From Candidatus Binatus soli (lineage in GTDB: Bacteria > Desulfobacterota > Binatia > Binatales > Binataceae): a stretch of DNA of 64,000 bases. Position numbers and translations under genes: made by a program. The notes beneath the pieces were generated by a model, which was not told the DNA's origin, did no database searches, and was given only the letters and a program-made list of their open reading frames with translations. The first letter of the stretch is position 1, and every line of letters begins with the position of its first letter. Positions 35,773 to 46,248 of this stretch are shown in pieces. The stretch is taken from the NCBI GenBank assembly GCA_002479255.1, contig DLMJ01000035.1, positions 18,796 through 82,795 on the forward strand, written 5' to 3'.

Positions 35773-38700
35773 GCGCGGAGCTCGGAGCCGGGTTCGCGAG
35801 TCAATAGGTCGGATTCATAAGTGACTATTTCATTCCACGATGGTCTTGCGAAGTAAAATCCGGATTTTCCGTCACCGGCCTGCGAGACGCCACGAAGAAA
35901 GACGTACAAAAGACCGCCAAACCTCGAGTCGTAGTCGCGCTCGCTGTGGATTGCGAGCAGGCGCACGATACCGACTGAGTAAATTCGCGCCTGCAACCGA
36001 TAGTGGCGTTCGACGTGCCGTGCGACTGCGGCAGGCTCATACGATGGCAGAAGATCGCCCTTCCAGTCGGCGAAGTATATTAGCTTGTCGCGCTGGAATA
36101 CCAAGTCGATAAAACCCTTTATGTAGCCCCGTCCGACGATCCACGCGCCGTCCGGGCCGTCGCCGAGCAACGAGTGATGTTTCTCGGGAATTGGATACGC
36201 GAATTCCATTTCGCGGACGGCGGGCAGCCGGTACAGTGCGCGCTCGAGTACCGTTTCGCCCAGCGCGACCGGCGAGGTGAGCGCGTTGAAAACCATCTCG
36301 CGTCCGCGGGCCAGCCATCGCGGATCATTCACGCCGTGGCGGCGCATGGCGCTCGCGAACAACTCGCGCACGTCATCCCGCGCCATCCAGGATTCCATAT
36401 CCGGGGCATCGCCAAAGGATTTGAAATCGAGCTTCTCGATCGCCTCATGCAGGAAAATGCCGACGTGGCGGCCGCCGGGCAAATCGAGGTTGTCGGCACG
36501 CGCATCGATGGCATCGACGCTGGTTTTGAATTCATCGGGATCGAAAGCGGTGGCCACCCCAGTTTCGCGCGCCGTCTGAAGCGAGGTGTAAGATTCGATC
36601 ATCAAGCCGCGATGCCCAACGCCCAGCTCGGCGAATTCGCGGTCAAGGCCGCCGGTGTCGGACGCGGATGCGAGCCAGTCACACAAGGCATTCTCGTCAG
36701 GCGCCGTTTCGTCGTCCTCTTTTTCACTTTGTGAATCGATTGACGCTGGAGCGACCACAGTTTCCGTCGTGAAGAGCGTCTCCAATCGAGCTTCGCGATC
36801 GAGGGTGCGCAGCCGATTGTTCAGTTGCGCATAGGAGCCCGACAGGTCTCGATTCAGCGTTCCGTCCGGGACGTAGGGCAGTATCAGCTTGGCGCGCGCG
36901 CGTGTCAGCGCGACGTAGAGCAACCGCTGATCCTCCTCGTCCTGCTCTTTCTTGAGCGCCGTCCTTTCAACGTCCCGCGCCGGTTTGCCAATCGCAAGGC
37001 GCCGTTGCTTTCCGTCGTGGTAGATGCTGACCCAATCGCGCCGGTTGTTTGCGAAAAATCCTCCGTAGAGAGCTACGACGCCGGCTTCGAGTCCTTTGCT
37101 TTTGTGAATCGTCATGATTTGCACGGCGTCGCGATCGTCTTCGGAACGTTGCACATCCGGATCGTCGCCCGCCGGCGCCGCGCGCCCCGTGATGTAGGCG
37201 TCGAGAAGTTCGATTATTTCCGCGAGCGAGATTCCGTGCCGCGATGCTTGCTGAGTTAGAATCTCGAAGATGTGTTCGTAGTTGGTGAGTTCGCGACGGT
37301 CGTCTGACAACAGCAATTCACGTTCGACCAGTCCGCTTTGATGGAGCAAGGCGTCGAACAAGTCGGCGAAACGCCCGGCCTCGGCAAGTGCGCGCCATTC
37401 GAACAGTCTTTCGAGCATCGGGTGCGAGTTGCGCTCGTCGTCAAGCCGCGCCAGGTCCCCGTATTCAACCGCGAAGAAGGGCGAAGCCCACGCCTTGAGG
37501 CGGTTCGAGCGGCGGCCGGGTTCGTCAATTCCTCTGAGCAGGTCGAGAATGTCGGCGGCCTCGCAGGTCTGGAACAGCCCGTCCTGCTTGTAAAAGGCAA
37601 ACGGGACTCCCGCGTGGCGCAGATACTTGCCAATTTCCGCGCTGTCGCGGTTGGTCCGAGTAAGGACGTAAACGTCTTTGGCTGTAATCTTGCGCGGCGC
37701 CTGCCCGTCGCCACAAATTTCTATCGCGTGATCCGGTTCCGCAATAATTCGCCGTATCGCTTGCGCGATTCGCGGCCCTATCGCTTCGCGCATCGGCCGC
37801 GAAGACTTGTATCGATCGTTACGCGGCTGGAACTTCATGAGCGTCACGGGTGCGATCGGCTGGCCGTTCGCCGCGACGGCTCGCAGAGCGGGACGCCCGC
37901 ATTTGACCGGATGGGTATAGGCGATCTCACCGGTGAACAATGGCGCCGCAGCATTCTGATCGAACATCAGGTTGCACGCCTCGATCATGTCGCCGGTCGA
38001 ACGGAAATTTTCGCGCAAGCGAACAACCGTGGCTCCTGATTTGGAGAGTTGCTCGCGCGCTTCCAGGTAAGCGTGCACGTCGGCGCCGCGGAATCCGTAA
38101 ATCGCCTGCTTGGGATCCCCGATTACGAAGACGGTGTTGCCGGCGCCGCCTTCGATGAACACCTGTCGGAAGATCTTCCACTGAAGTTCGTCCGTGTCCT
38201 GGAATTCGTCGATCAGCGTCACCCGATAGCGCTCGCGCAGGGTCGCCGCGAGCGATTTGCCGCGAGGACCGTCGAGTGCGTCTGCAAGCCACGCCAGCAT
38301 GTCCTCGTAGTCCAGTGTCCCGCGCTCGCGTTTTCGCGCGTCCATTCGCGCAGCGATAGCGGGCAGCAGTTCGTCAACCACGCGTTGCTCGATAGCCAGC
38401 GCTGCCTGAACCCGATCCCCCGCGTTGACGATCGTGCGCACGCGGTCGGGCATCTCGTCGGGGAAAATCGGCCGCGTTTCGGTTCGCGTGCGACGTGCGC
38501 TTCTGGGACGGCAGATGCGATCGAGATCGAAGCCGCACAAGCCTTCGGCCAGAATCGCGGTCGATCCATCGGCACGATTGACGAGCAGCTCGAGTTCACG
38601 CGTCGCGGCGATCGCATCGTGCCGGGCATCATCTGTGATCGCCGCGACGCGGAAGGCGTCCACCAACGTGTTTGCATCGAACGCGTTCTCCAAATCGGTC

Positions 38701-39341
38701 AACGCCTGTTGATTGAGTTCGCGCCCCGCCGTTCGCAAGTAGCGTTGAGAGTGAGCCTGCCAGAGCAGTTCCTCGAGTTCATCTGAAGTGCGTTTCTCAT
38801 CCGAGAGCCACTCGTCAATGAGCCGCGCGACGCGATCATCCGACTTCAGCCGCTCGCGCAATACAGCGCGCAGGGCCTCGTGGAACTCGAGACGGCCGCT
38901 GGTGAGGTCAATTCCAAAACGCACTCCGCTGTCAAAAGCGAGCTCCGTGAGCATTCGACGGCAAAAGCTGTGAATCGTGTGGATGGGCGAATGATGAAAC
39001 GAAAACAACGCGGTCGTCAGTCTTTGCCGTTCGTCGTCACCCAAGCGCTTGCGCTGCGACGTATGCGTGGCGTCCGCACTATGCCCGGACAGGACGGCTT
39101 CGATCGTCGCGCGGATTCGCGAGCGCAGCTCGGCCGTCGCCTTTTCGGTAAACGTCACGACCAGGATCTGATCGAGGAGAACGGGGCCGGTGAGGAGAAG
39201 GTCAACGACGATATGCTCAATCGTAAACGTCTTGCCGGTACCGGCGCACGCGTCGATAACCTTGTGCCCGCCGTCGAGAATTTCATCGAGGATCGCGGGC
39301 CGATAATATTCGATGTTTGCCGGAGATGCGGTCGCGCTCAT
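35769..39341 (-). CDS. recB: Exodeoxyribonuclease V beta subunit (RecB)
   Basis: An 1190-residue UvrD-like helicase-nuclease. Walker A VIDACAGTGKTFTIEHIV near residue 30; Walker B TLIDEFQDTD; late helicase motif IMTIHKSKGLEA. The C-terminal nuclease domain keeps its metal residues: GFIDLVF with Asp1079 and DWK with Asp1092 and Lys1094, so the nuclease should be active. It overlaps recC and recD by 4 nt each, implying one transcript and coupled translation. Confidence 0.95.
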   Translation of the reverse strand: MSATASPANIEYYRPAILDEILDGGHKVIDACAGTGKTFTIEHIVVDLLLTGPVLLDQILVVTFTEKATAELRSRIRATIEAVLSGHSADATHTSQRKRLGDDERQRLTTALFSFHHSPIHTIHSFCRRMLTELAFDSGVRFGIDLTSGRLEFHEALRAVLRERLKSDDRVARLIDEWLSDEKRTSDELEELLWQAHSQRYLRTAGRELNQQALTDLENAFDANTLVDAFRVAAITDDARHDAIAATRELELLVNRADGSTAILAEGLCGFDLDRICRPRSARRTRTETRPIFPDEMPDRVRTIVNAGDRVQAALAIEQRVVDELLPAIAARMDARKRERGTLDYEDMLAWLADALDGPRGKSLAATLRERYRVTLIDEFQDTDELQWKIFRQVFIEGGAGNTVFVIGDPKQAIYGFRGADVHAYLEAREQLSKSGATVVRLRENFRSTGDMIEACNLMFDQNAAAPLFTGEIAYTHPVKCGRPALRAVAANGQPIAPVTLMKFQPRNDRYKSSRPMREAIGPRIAQAIRRIIAEPDHAIEICGDGQAPRKITAKDVYVLTRTNRDSAEIGKYLRHAGVPFAFYKQDGLFQTCEAADILDLLRGIDEPGRRSNRLKAWASPFFAVEYGDLARLDDERNSHPMLERLFEWRALAEAGRFADLFDALLHQSGLVERELLLSDDRRELTNYEHIFEILTQQASRHGISLAEIIELLDAYITGRAAPAGDDPDVQRSEDDRDAVQIMTIHKSKGLEAGVVALYGGFFANNRRDWVSIYHDGKQRRLAIGKPARDVERTALKKEQDEEDQRLLYVALTRARAKLILPYVPDGTLNRDLSGSYAQLNNRLRTLDREARLETLFTTETVVAPASIDSQSEKEDDETAPDENALCDWLASASDTGGLDREFAELGVGHRGLMIESYTSLQTARETGVATAFDPDEFKTSVDAIDARADNLDLPGGRHVGIFLHEAIEKLDFKSFGDAPDMESWMARDDVRELFASAMRRHGVNDPRWLARGREMVFNALTSPVALGETVLERALYRLPAVREMEFAYPIPEKHHSLLGDGPDGAWIVGRGYIKGFIDLVFQRDKLIYFADWKGDLLPSYEPAAVARHVERHYRLQARIYSVGIVRLLAIHSERDYDSRFGGLLYVFLRGVSQAGDGKSGFYFARPSWNEIVTYESDLLTREPGSELRA

Positions 39342-42300
39342 TTGAATATCCCGATTATCGAGTCGAAGCGGCGCGCGACGATTTTCTCGATCTCTTCTTC
39401 GTCCGGCGGATCGAAACGGGTCGCGTTTCGCACTGGTCCGTATTCGGAACTGCTCTTCGAGAACTCATTGAAGCGGATGCGCTCGACAGCTTCGACCAAG
39501 TCGCGACGATTCGGGGGCTCGCGCGATTCCTTGACGACTTCTTCAACCGCTTCGATCGGCAGAAAGTAGTCATTGCCCGTCGAAAGCAGATCGCCGACGA
39601 CCGTGTTCAGGAAGCCGAGCGCCGAATCCCGGTCCATCGGCCGGAACTCGCGAATCCATTCGTTCTGCTTCGTTGACTGTGTTCCGATCACGATCGCGCG
39701 AAATCTTTCGGGCAGTTTCGCTCCGCTGGCGGCAAGGACAATTGCGTTTAGAAACGCCGGGAGAAAATCTTTTGGCCTGACGTTCTTATGAAGCACGCAG
39801 TTGATCGCTGCGCCTGCCTGCGGCGACGCGCCCCGAATCGTGCCGTAGAGACTCACGCGCTGCGTCACTATCGTTCCGTCGTGGCGGCGGACGCTGGCAT
39901 TCAGTGCGATTGGAGCAAGAATCTCGCCGACGTCGGCGAATTCGTCGGCGCGTCCGATCCGGATGTCCTTCCATCCGTCGAAATCGGTTACGCCGGCCTG
40001 GGAAGCCCGCGCGATCCATTGACGAAGCGCCGCAGCGTCAGCCGTTGCAGCGGCCTGCGCAAATTGTCCCGCGGGTGCGTGCCCATTGGCCTGCGCAATC
40101 CGAACCTGGCGCGCGTACTCTTCGTCGAGAACCTTGAGCTTGGCGCGAGCGCGCCAGAAGACATCGCGCAGCATCACAGTACGATCGAGCCGCGACTGCT
40201 GGAGCGGCTCGTCTTCCGCCTGCTCAGGCGCATCTTCGTCCTCCAGCATTCCGAGCGAATAACGCGCGGCGCCCTGCAAAGGACATTCGAGATATTTTCG
40301 AATCGCGGCTATCGGAAGCGCGAGCTCCTCCATCGGCGCGTGGCGTGCCGCGGCAGGCGCTGTTTCGAATTCGGCGAATTGCAAATCCTCCTGCACGCGC
40401 TCGCGCAACTTCCCGCCGAGACGATCCAGCAAACGCTCACGGTGCGGCTTTGCTCGATGCGTTGCAGGGGCATCGAGTTTTTGCCGGAGCGCGAGCATCC
40501 GTGCGCCGCGGCGCGCGTCAGGATCGAAGCTCGCGAATTCGTGATCGCTGTCCGGAGTTGCGCGATCGGCGAATTCAGGAAAATATTTCAAATCATAACG
40601 GCTGACCGGATGTTTCACCGTCAGCTTCGCGAGCGTCTTTTCATCGATGAATCCCCGCAGCATGTATTGCAGTTCGCGAATGACGGACGAGGGTTCGAGG
40701 GCGTCGCCGGTTTTCGCATCGCGAGCAATGTAGGAGAAAAAAATCCGCTCGCGCGCGGCCAGGATCGTCTCGAGGAATAGATAACGGTCCCGCTCAGCCG
40801 GAGTGACGTCGCCCGCGCCGCGCTTGAGCATCCGCAAATCAAGCGGGTCGCGACGGTCGCGCTCAGGAAAGACAGCTTCGTTCAGCCCGAGCGCAAAGAT
40901 GACTTTGAACGGGATCGACCGCAGCGAGGAAAGCGATCCAACCGCAACACCCCGCCCCGAAAATTGCCCGCGACGCGATTCGAGATCGGTGATTCGCGTT
41001 GCGATCATCTCGCGCGCCGATTCGTACGACATTGGACCAATGTTCAGTTCTGAGTCGCCGATAGACTCGATCGCCTCGAGGAAACTATCCCTAACCCGTT
41101 CATCGAGCGCGGTCGCCGGGCGGAGGTATGTGTTCAAAAATTCGATGAGCATTCGCGACCATTGCCGGGGCGTGAGCCGCGCATTGCGCATCGAGAGCGC
41201 ATCGGCGATGAGCGAGCGTGCCCTGCGCATGAACCGCGCCGCCGTCTCGAGTTCATCCTGCGCAACTTCAAAGGGCAGGTAGCCGGGGGCTGTTGCTCCG
41301 GTCTCGTAAAATGCGGGAATCCCGCCGCGCTGACCGGTCATCATGGCGCCCAGCGCGAGGCGTTTGATCGCCTGATCCCAGTGATAGAGGCCGTGCGGAA
41401 TGTACGTTTCTTCCAATTCGGCATCGTCGGCGCCGAAGAAAATGCCCAGCGCCTCGCTCCATCGAGGCCACATCTCGACGTCGATTCGGGTTTCGCTTTC
41501 GCTGTTCAACGCGGGATGCGTCAGCAGCCGGATCATTTCCGCGCGCGAAAAGCGGCCGCGCGGCAGATTGAGAAGCAACTCGACGGCCTCGGCGACGCGG
41601 CTCGCGCCAGCGATGCTGCGGCTGACGAGATCGATTGGAATTCGGTGCTGCTTTCGAAAAACGCTCTCGATGTGGGGTATATAGTCGTCAACCGCCGCGT
41701 CAGGAATCAGCACTGCGATTTCGTGAAACCGAATGCGCTCGGCGCTGCCGCTGGCGGCAAGCTTCTCGTTGTCGCGAACGATCGGCCAGATCTCGTTGGC
41801 GACGATTTCGGCCTCGCGTCTAATTCCCGGGCAGGCAAGAAACCGGATTCGCGCTTCGTATGGCTTGCCGTCTCCATCCTCGACGTCCGGGGGCTGCGGT
41901 TCTCGATCGAGGATGCTTTGCTGAAGAGCTTCGAGCAGCGTCGGTGGTTCGCGAGAAACCGGATCGGAGAAGAGCGGCGCGAAATCGCATTGAGACAGCT
42001 CGTTGAGCAGCCGAACGTATTCACGGCCCGGCCGCCCCCAGAGCCTCAGAGCAGGCGGGTCGGACGATTCATTCAACGCGAACGGGTCTTCGGATTCAGC
42101 GAGTTGTTCTCCGACTTTGTCTTGACGATGAGCCCACAAGGTGAGCGCGCCGCGACGGGGACTGTCCACATCGTCCCAAAACTCGCGGCACGGATTGAGC
42201 GCGTAGATCCGAATATCGCCGAGCGCGCCGAGTCTCGCGAAAATTTCCGCATAAGCATTCCCCGCGTACGAGGAACCGAACACGTGAAGCGTCGCCGGCA

Positions 42301-42946
42301 GGGCAGATTTGAGGCGCCCGCCATCGCCCGCCTCGAATGCATCGGGCAACATCATCAATCGAGTCTCGCGCTCCAACAACCATTGCTCGCGCACGCGGCC
42401 GTGCGAATCGAATACCGACTGCCACAAATGCCGCTGCCATCGCTCAGTCTCGCCCATCGCATCAACGTCAGATCGCCGGGCAGTGCGCCATTTCTCGATC
42501 ATGCGCCGCCTCGAAATCGAATACTCGCGAAACAGCCGCGCCAACTGTGCGGCAAGCAGGATCGTTCTGAGCTCGACATCGGCGTCAGTTTTGGATCCCG
42601 CCTGGATGTAGTCGCGCGCCGGCTTCAAGTCGAGGTCGTCGCGATGGCTCGAACTTCGAAGGCACTCGAACAGGATCAGTTGGAGCTCATCGGCGTCCAG
42701 GATCTTCAGGTTCTTATCCGTCGATTGGAGAAGTTCGGCCAGATAATTCCGCAGGAACGGGAATTCCAGATTCGCCGCGACGCCGATCGATTCGGCCAGC
42801 CGATACCGGACGAATTGTTCGACGACGCGATTGGGTACGACAATCGAGACCGGCTCGAGCGGCTCGCGCCTCTGATGCGCGGCTACGGCGTTGGCCAGGG
42901 GTGCGATCAGATTCTCGAGGCGATTGGAATAGTAAAGACGAATCAT
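39338..42946 (-). CDS. recC: Exodeoxyribonuclease V gamma subunit (RecC)
   Basis: A 1202-residue RecC: N-terminal inactivated helicase domain with SIVVPNRVVEQFVRYRLAES and NLEFPFLRNYLAELL, and the conserved later segment SLRSIPFKVIFALGLNEAVF. RecC holds the complex together and reads Chi in the exiting strand; the local Chi sequence cannot be read from this window. It is first in the operon and divergent from the WYL regulator. Confidence 0.94.
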   Translation of the reverse strand: MIRLYYSNRLENLIAPLANAVAAHQRREPLEPVSIVVPNRVVEQFVRYRLAESIGVAANLEFPFLRNYLAELLQSTDKNLKILDADELQLILFECLRSSSHRDDLDLKPARDYIQAGSKTDADVELRTILLAAQLARLFREYSISRRRMIEKWRTARRSDVDAMGETERWQRHLWQSVFDSHGRVREQWLLERETRLMMLPDAFEAGDGGRLKSALPATLHVFGSSYAGNAYAEIFARLGALGDIRIYALNPCREFWDDVDSPRRGALTLWAHRQDKVGEQLAESEDPFALNESSDPPALRLWGRPGREYVRLLNELSQCDFAPLFSDPVSREPPTLLEALQQSILDREPQPPDVEDGDGKPYEARIRFLACPGIRREAEIVANEIWPIVRDNEKLAASGSAERIRFHEIAVLIPDAAVDDYIPHIESVFRKQHRIPIDLVSRSIAGASRVAEAVELLLNLPRGRFSRAEMIRLLTHPALNSESETRIDVEMWPRWSEALGIFFGADDAELEETYIPHGLYHWDQAIKRLALGAMMTGQRGGIPAFYETGATAPGYLPFEVAQDELETAARFMRRARSLIADALSMRNARLTPRQWSRMLIEFLNTYLRPATALDERVRDSFLEAIESIGDSELNIGPMSYESAREMIATRITDLESRRGQFSGRGVAVGSLSSLRSIPFKVIFALGLNEAVFPERDRRDPLDLRMLKRGAGDVTPAERDRYLFLETILAARERIFFSYIARDAKTGDALEPSSVIRELQYMLRGFIDEKTLAKLTVKHPVSRYDLKYFPEFADRATPDSDHEFASFDPDARRGARMLALRQKLDAPATHRAKPHRERLLDRLGGKLRERVQEDLQFAEFETAPAAARHAPMEELALPIAAIRKYLECPLQGAARYSLGMLEDEDAPEQAEDEPLQQSRLDRTVMLRDVFWRARAKLKVLDEEYARQVRIAQANGHAPAGQFAQAAATADAAALRQWIARASQAGVTDFDGWKDIRIGRADEFADVGEILAPIALNASVRRHDGTIVTQRVSLYGTIRGASPQAGAAINCVLHKNVRPKDFLPAFLNAIVLAASGAKLPERFRAIVIGTQSTKQNEWIREFRPMDRDSALGFLNTVVGDLLSTGNDYFLPIEAVEEVVKESREPPNRRDLVEAVERIRFNEFSKSSSEYGPVRNATRFDPPDEEEIEKIVARRFDSIIGIFK

Positions 42947-42996
42947 CGCGGCACAGCTATACGCGTTTTACACTTGAGGAACATATATTGTCTTTC

Positions 42997-43011
42997 TGAC
43001 AACCGTTGTCA
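42997..43011. promoter_or_regulatory. Palindrome between recC and the WYL regulator (candidate operator)
   Basis: The sequence tgacaaccgttgtca is a perfect 7-bp inverted repeat (tgacaac/gttgtca) around one base. It lies 51 nt upstream of recC and 52 nt upstream of the regulator ATG, in the less GC-rich part of this divergent gap. WYL proteins bind such operators and are known to regulate DNA-damage and defence genes; that this one controls recCBD is inference. Confidence 0.55.
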
Positions 43012-43062
43012 TCGAATAAGCGGGATGATTGGATCAGCAGACCTTCGGAGCAGAGGCGATTC

Positions 43063-44091
43063 ATGAAGAAACTTCGCCGCAAACCCACCTACGGCGCCGC
43101 GATTCGGCTGGCACGAATCGCCGCCGGGTTGTTCTCGAAACCATACGGCTGGAGTTTCAGGGCGATCGAGGAAAGTCTGGAAATTTCCGGGCGCACACTT
43201 GCCCGCTACGTGTCGGTGCTGCGCAGCGATCTGCTCGACTGGCGCGGCGATCCGCTGGTTGAAGTTGTCGGCACGGGCGGCGAGCGCAAACTTCGGCTGG
43301 TCAGTTCGATGAAAGCCGCGGAGGCATCTTCGTACCAGGTCGCGCTGCTGTATTTCTCGCTGACCGTGCTCAAGTTCCTGGAGGGCACGGTGTTGGAAGA
43401 AGGCGTGGAAGGATTGTGGGAGAAGATTTACCAGAACCTGAGCCTCACGCAGCAGACGCGGCTGTCCGACCTCGAGCGCAAGTTCTACGCCGTCCCTTAC
43501 GCGCCCAAGGACTACGGTGAGTTCAGCGAGCAACTCGACGTAATTTTGCGAGCGCTGCTGGATCAGATTCGGCTCAAAGTCGACTATGCCGGTCTGACCG
43601 GCGAAGGCCGGCAGCACGACTTCGATCCATACTCGCTGATCGCCTACCGCGGCGGTCTCTACATTCTCGGCTACAGCCATCGAAGCAGCGCGATCATCTA
43701 TCTCGCGGTGGAGCGAATCCGCTCGGTCGAATTCATTCGTCAACCCGATGGGACCCCGGCGCGGTTCATCTATCCGCGCGGCTTCGACCCGGCGGCGCAC
43801 ACTGAAGGGACTTTCGGAATTGTCGAAGGCCCCGAGACCAAGGTCGAACTGAAGATTCATAGCGAACAAACCGAAGCGTACGTTCGTTCGCGCACGATTC
43901 ATCGCAGCCAGCGTTTCTCGCATCGCCGCGACGGTACGACGATCATGACGATGACTGTCAGGGGTACGACGGAGTTGGCGAACTGGATAATGAGCATGGG
44001 GCCGTGGATCGAGGTGCTCAAGCCCGCCTCTCTGCGCAAAGAAATTGCACAGCGCCATGCTGGAGCAGCGCGTCTTTACCGCGCCAGTTAG
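43063..44091 (+). CDS. WYL-domain transcriptional regulator
   Basis: A 342-residue DeoR-like/WYL regulator. The N-terminal winged helix-turn-helix (about residues 20-60) includes WSFRAIEESLEISGRTLARY; the WYL domain (about residues 150-250) contains DPYSLIAYRGGLYILGYSHR; a C-terminal WCX-like extension follows. WYL domains sense nucleic-acid fragments or nucleotides. The ATG at 43063 is preferred over 43006 because the sequence before it is not family-like and the palindrome would fall inside the longer frame. Confidence 0.88.
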   Translation: MKKLRRKPTYGAAIRLARIAAGLFSKPYGWSFRAIEESLEISGRTLARYVSVLRSDLLDWRGDPLVEVVGTGGERKLRLVSSMKAAEASSYQVALLYFSLTVLKFLEGTVLEEGVEGLWEKIYQNLSLTQQTRLSDLERKFYAVPYAPKDYGEFSEQLDVILRALLDQIRLKVDYAGLTGEGRQHDFDPYSLIAYRGGLYILGYSHRSSAIIYLAVERIRSVEFIRQPDGTPARFIYPRGFDPAAHTEGTFGIVEGPETKVELKIHSEQTEAYVRSRTIHRSQRFSHRRDGTTIMTMTVRGTTELANWIMSMGPWIEVLKPASLRKEIAQRHAGAARLYRAS

Positions 44092-44133
44092 TGCAATGGC
44101 GAAATCCATTATATGCTTGCGGGCGGGCAACCC

Positions 44134-45084
44134 ATGATCATCCTAACCGGCGCTGCGGGCTTCATCGGCAGCAATCTGCTACACGCGCTGAATGCCAAGA
44201 GCATCACCGACGTTCTGGTAGTCGATCGCTTGGGCGATAATTTCCGCAACCTTTGCGATCTGCGGTTTTCGGACTTCATGCAGCCCGGGGAATTCGCCCG
44301 GGCAATCGAGCGCAGGATTCTCCCTGACCGAATCGAAGCGATTTTTCATCAGGGCGCATGCGCCGACACCACCTGCGACGACGGCCGCTACATGATCGAA
44401 AACAATTTCACGTTTTCGAAGTCGATTCTGCACTTCGCTCTCTCGAGCAAAGTTCCACTGGTGTACGCGTCAAGCGCAGCCGTGTACGGCTCATCGCGCG
44501 CATTCGCGCCGTCACGCGAAAACGAACGCCCACTCAACCTCTACGGGCTGTCCAAACTCGCTTTCGACAATCATGTCCGCAGCGTTGCCGCCAAGTCCGA
44601 GAGTACTGTGGCCGGGCTGCGATACTTCAACGTCTATGGTCCACGCGAATCCCACAAGGGCAAAATGGCGTCGATGGTGTATCAGCTCTACCGGCAGTTG
44701 AAGGCGAGCGGACGCGCACGGCTGTTCAAGGGCACCGACGGATACGCCGACGGAGAGCAACGGCGCGATTTTACTTTTGTCGGCGACATCGTTCGCGTAA
44801 ACCTGGCGCTTGCCGAAGGTCCCGTGCGCAACGGCATCTTTAACGCCGGCACCGGACAGTCGCGCAGCTTCAACGACGTCGCCAGAATAATAATCGCGCA
44901 GATCGGTGCGGGCGGGATCGAGTATGTACCGTTTCCCGAGAACCTGGCGGGCAAGTATCAAAGCTTCACGCAAGCCGAGATCTCGGCGCTGAGGAATGCC
45001 GCCTACACCGAGCCCTTTTCGACTCTGGAAGATGGAATCGCGCAGTCGATCGATGCCTGGAATCGAGAGGGCAGGTCAACCTAA
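44134..45084 (+). CDS. hldD: ADP-L-glycero-D-manno-heptose 6-epimerase
   Basis: A 316-residue extended SDR. NAD-binding motif GAAGFIGS at residues 6-13; catalytic pair Tyr137 and Lys141 in LYGLSKLAFDNH; the heptose-epimerase segment ADTTCDDGRYMIENN is diagnostic. It makes the L-glycero-heptose of LPS inner core, indicating a Gram-negative outer membrane. No other heptose gene is in the window. The ORF opens at 44113, but homology begins at 44134. It ends with a 4-nt convergent overlap with the esterase gene. Confidence 0.93.
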   Translation: MIILTGAAGFIGSNLLHALNAKSITDVLVVDRLGDNFRNLCDLRFSDFMQPGEFARAIERRILPDRIEAIFHQGACADTTCDDGRYMIENNFTFSKSILHFALSSKVPLVYASSAAVYGSSRAFAPSRENERPLNLYGLSKLAFDNHVRSVAAKSESTVAGLRYFNVYGPRESHKGKMASMVYQLYRQLKASGRARLFKGTDGYADGEQRRDFTFVGDIVRVNLALAEGPVRNGIFNAGTGQSRSFNDVARIIIAQIGAGGIEYVPFPENLAGKYQSFTQAEISALRNAAYTEPFSTLEDGIAQSIDAWNREGRST

Positions 45085-46139
45085 GGCGTAGTCTTCAGCG
45101 GATGATTCCTGAAAAAGTCCAGCATCGTAGTCGTCCATTCTTTGGGCCATCGCATGTGATTACCAAGACCAATTATAGATCCCATAGTACTGGCCGTTGA
45201 TTTCTCGGGAGCCTTTGGATCGGTTCCGCACGAATCGGTACATGAGTAAACCCGGCGATGGTGATTGTCGAGGATCACGTCATCGACAACTACTCCGGCT
45301 GCGTTTAATTCACTCGCCAGTTGCTCGCCGTTGGGACAGATGCCGCCGATGTCGCAAGCGTTGTGGATTTGCATGGTCCGTGCGGCCGGATTGAAGATCT
45401 GAATCTGTTGTTTGTTTTCGGGCGATCCGGCGACCGGCCGCTGCTGACAAGGATCGTCGAACGCGCCGAACGGATCGGGTCCCGAATAAACCGCCGCCGC
45501 CGCTATGTTCGGACGATTCACCGCGTACAGATAGCCCATCGCGGCTCCGTTGGACCATCCGGAGACGTAAATCCGGGTAACATCGACCTTCCCGGTCGCG
45601 ACCTCGGCCGCAATGAAATGATCGATCGCGGCCGCGTCCGCATTTTCCCGCCAGGTCGTGTCTCCGGTCTTTACGTCACCGGTTGGGTTCAACTGGCGAT
45701 ACCAATTATCCCATCCAACCCCCTTGTTGTCCGGAAATGGGTAATAGTGCGTCGTTTTGCGTCCCTGGGGAGCCAACACGATGTATCCGACATTCTTCGG
45801 ATCGTCGGTGAGTGAGACGGAATCCTGGAGGTCAAGTATATTGGTCTGAGTAATCCATCCAGCCGAAAACAGCGACGGATGCAAGTATACGATCATTGGT
45901 AACTTGCGATTTGCGCCTGTGGATTTGGGCTCGTAGAGGCAAGCGTAGCGATCGATGCGGTCCGCGTCTTTCCATGGACCGATCAACTTGCCTTCGCCGC
46001 AATTGGGTTTGACTTCCGAAAATACCGCCGCTGACGGATCGCCAAATGGCCCGCATGCAGCCGGCGCGACGCTATCCTTGGTCACGCTGCCGCATGAAAA
46101 TAAGCAGGCGATCATCGCCAGGCAGATGGTTCTCTTCAC
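45081..46139 (-). CDS. Lipoprotein esterase of the PHB-depolymerase/feruloyl-esterase type
   Basis: A 352-residue lipoprotein (ICLAMIACLFSCGS, lipobox cysteine near residue 16) with an alpha/beta hydrolase domain: MIVYLHPSLFSAG oxyanion region and nucleophile elbow GWSNGAAMGY near residue 195. The form matches the LpqC/poly(3-hydroxybutyrate) depolymerase-like group. Eight or more cysteines may form disulfides in the periplasm. The substrate is uncertain. Confidence 0.82.
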   Translation of the reverse strand: MKRTICLAMIACLFSCGSVTKDSVAPAACGPFGDPSAAVFSEVKPNCGEGKLIGPWKDADRIDRYACLYEPKSTGANRKLPMIVYLHPSLFSAGWITQTNILDLQDSVSLTDDPKNVGYIVLAPQGRKTTHYYPFPDNKGVGWDNWYRQLNPTGDVKTGDTTWRENADAAAIDHFIAAEVATGKVDVTRIYVSGWSNGAAMGYLYAVNRPNIAAAAVYSGPDPFGAFDDPCQQRPVAGSPENKQQIQIFNPAARTMQIHNACDIGGICPNGEQLASELNAAGVVVDDVILDNHHRRVYSCTDSCGTDPKAPEKSTASTMGSIIGLGNHMRWPKEWTTTMLDFFRNHPLKTTP

Positions 46140-46248
46140 GACACTGCTTTAACATATCAAGGAGCACGGCGTGCCCTCAAAGATCCTACCTGGGAGCTCT
46201 GAACCGCTCGGAGACTGAGGTAGTATCGCTTCTTGTACCGGCGCTGCT

